Below, piece by piece: positions 4,756 through 5,085 of a stretch of 5,085 bases of DNA. The notes beneath the pieces are model-generated. The model made no database searches, was not told the DNA's origin, and worked only from the letters and a program-made list of their open reading frames with translations. The translations under genes and the position numbers were made by a program. Numbering within the stretch: the stretch's first letter is position 1; every line of letters begins with the position of its first letter. The stretch comes from Haloferacaceae archaeon (GTDB lineage Archaea > Halobacteriota > Halobacteria > Halobacteriales > Haloferacaceae): positions 1 through 5,085 of the forward strand of contig JAHENP010000173.1 in assembly GCA_018609965.1 (NCBI GenBank), written 5' to 3'.

Positions 4756-5085
4756 ACCTCGTCGACACTCCCCTCCGGCAACAGGAACACCTCGTCGTCG
4801 AACTTCACCGCCGGCACCGTCTCCCCCTCGCTCACGGCGTCGGGGTGGAAAAACGACGGCCGCGCCACACTCCGTGTCACGAACGTCTCGGGGTCGAGCA
4901 CCTGCACCGCGTTCTCGTCTTCCACAGCCACGAGCGTCACCGGCTCGCCGTCGTCAGCGTGGCCCAGTCGGTCGGCCGCAGAGAGATCCGCGTCCGTCTG
5001 GAACCGGTCGCCGCTCCTGAGCCGGCGGCCGGTGACAGCGTCGCCGACCGTCTCGACGACCACCGGCCCCTCGCCGGACGTGGCG
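4752..5085 (-). CDS. nmd3: NMD3-family protein, C-terminal part (5' end outside window)
   Basis: The frame is open to the window edge, reading A-T-S-G-E-G-P before the GTG at 5063, so that GTG is internal and the N-terminal part is missing. About 110 C-terminal residues are visible. The segments EGPVVVETVG, GRRLRSGDRF, ADRLGHADDGEPVTLV and VEDENAVQVLDPETF match what I remember of the C-terminal domain of haloarchaeal NMD3-family proteins. In eukaryotes NMD3 is the adaptor for 60S subunit export. The archaeal proteins carry an N-terminal zinc-binding region and presumably act on ribosomes, with no export function possible. That N-terminal region, which would settle the call, is outside the window. 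The tail ends FLLPEGSVDEV, and its stop is shared with the start of the small acidic gene. Confidence 0.68.
   Translation of the reverse strand, partial: ATSGEGPVVVETVGDAVTGRRLRSGDRFQTDADLSAADRLGHADDGEPVTLVAVEDENAVQVLDPETFVTRSVARPSFFHPDAVSEGETVPAVKFDDEVFLLPEGSVDEV

Noticed and set aside
4313..5020. Plus-strand open frame of 235 codons over the nmd3 end and spacer
   Set aside because: The product is Ser/Arg/Thr/Pro-rich and very basic, which is unlike haloarchaeal proteins. The minus-strand genes it overlaps have acidic products and a GTGA junction.
1..5085. CRISPR array, tRNA/rRNA genes, insertion sequence ends or tRNA-derived attachment sites
   Set aside because: I saw no regularly spaced long repeats, no tRNA-like cloverleaf, no transposase gene and no matching terminal repeats flanking either cassette.

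Overview
The window reads as haloarchaeal chromosome (class Halobacteria). The genes are GC-rich with strong G/C bias at third codon positions. The proteins are rich in Asp and Glu, the exported protein carries a Tat-type signal, and intergenic spacers contain archaeal TATA-like elements instead of bacterial -35/-10 boxes. The family content (Lrp/AsnC regulator, XPD/Rad3-type Fe-S helicase, NMD3-like protein) is also archaeal. The genus cannot be fixed from the sequence.

Layout, left to right. Positions 1-399 (+) hold the end of an Lrp/AsnC-family regulator. Positions 405-1419 (-) hold a compact two-gene cassette: a Tat-exported, cysteine-containing precursor-like protein (640-1419), followed one base after its stop codon by a 77-residue two-helix membrane protein (405-638). 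A very AT-rich divergent promoter region (1420-1538) separates this cassette from a 636-residue XPD/DinG-type Fe-S helicase (1539-3449, +). On the minus strand after it lie a PemK/MazF-like protein (3492-3872) and, upstream of that, a winged-helix (MarR-like) protein with an acidic tail (3933-4343). Together they look like a toxin-antitoxin pair. A 172-base spacer with a strong hairpin and a 10-bp tandem repeat follows. Last come a small acidic hypothetical protein (4516-4755, -) and the C-terminal end of an NMD3-family protein (4752-5085, -), overlapping by 4 bases.

Interpretation. The regulator, the helicase and the NMD3/small-protein pair look like conserved chromosomal background. Two short minus-strand cassettes are interleaved with them. 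The more interesting is 405-1419. Its architecture (Tat signal, a roughly 100-residue pro-region, a 6-cysteine hydrophobic C-terminal domain, and a translationally adjacent small membrane protein) resembles halocin C8-type antimicrobial precursors with a possible immunity or export partner, but the cysteine count and sequence differ from the halocin C8 peptide as I remember it. Base composition there (about 47-53% GC in sampled 60-base lines) is far below the helicase (about 73%), consistent with acquisition by transfer. The second cassette (3492-4343) is a probable PemK-type toxin with a wHTH antitoxin. Its likely promoter is overlaid by three helically phased 10-bp repeats that could be its own operator.
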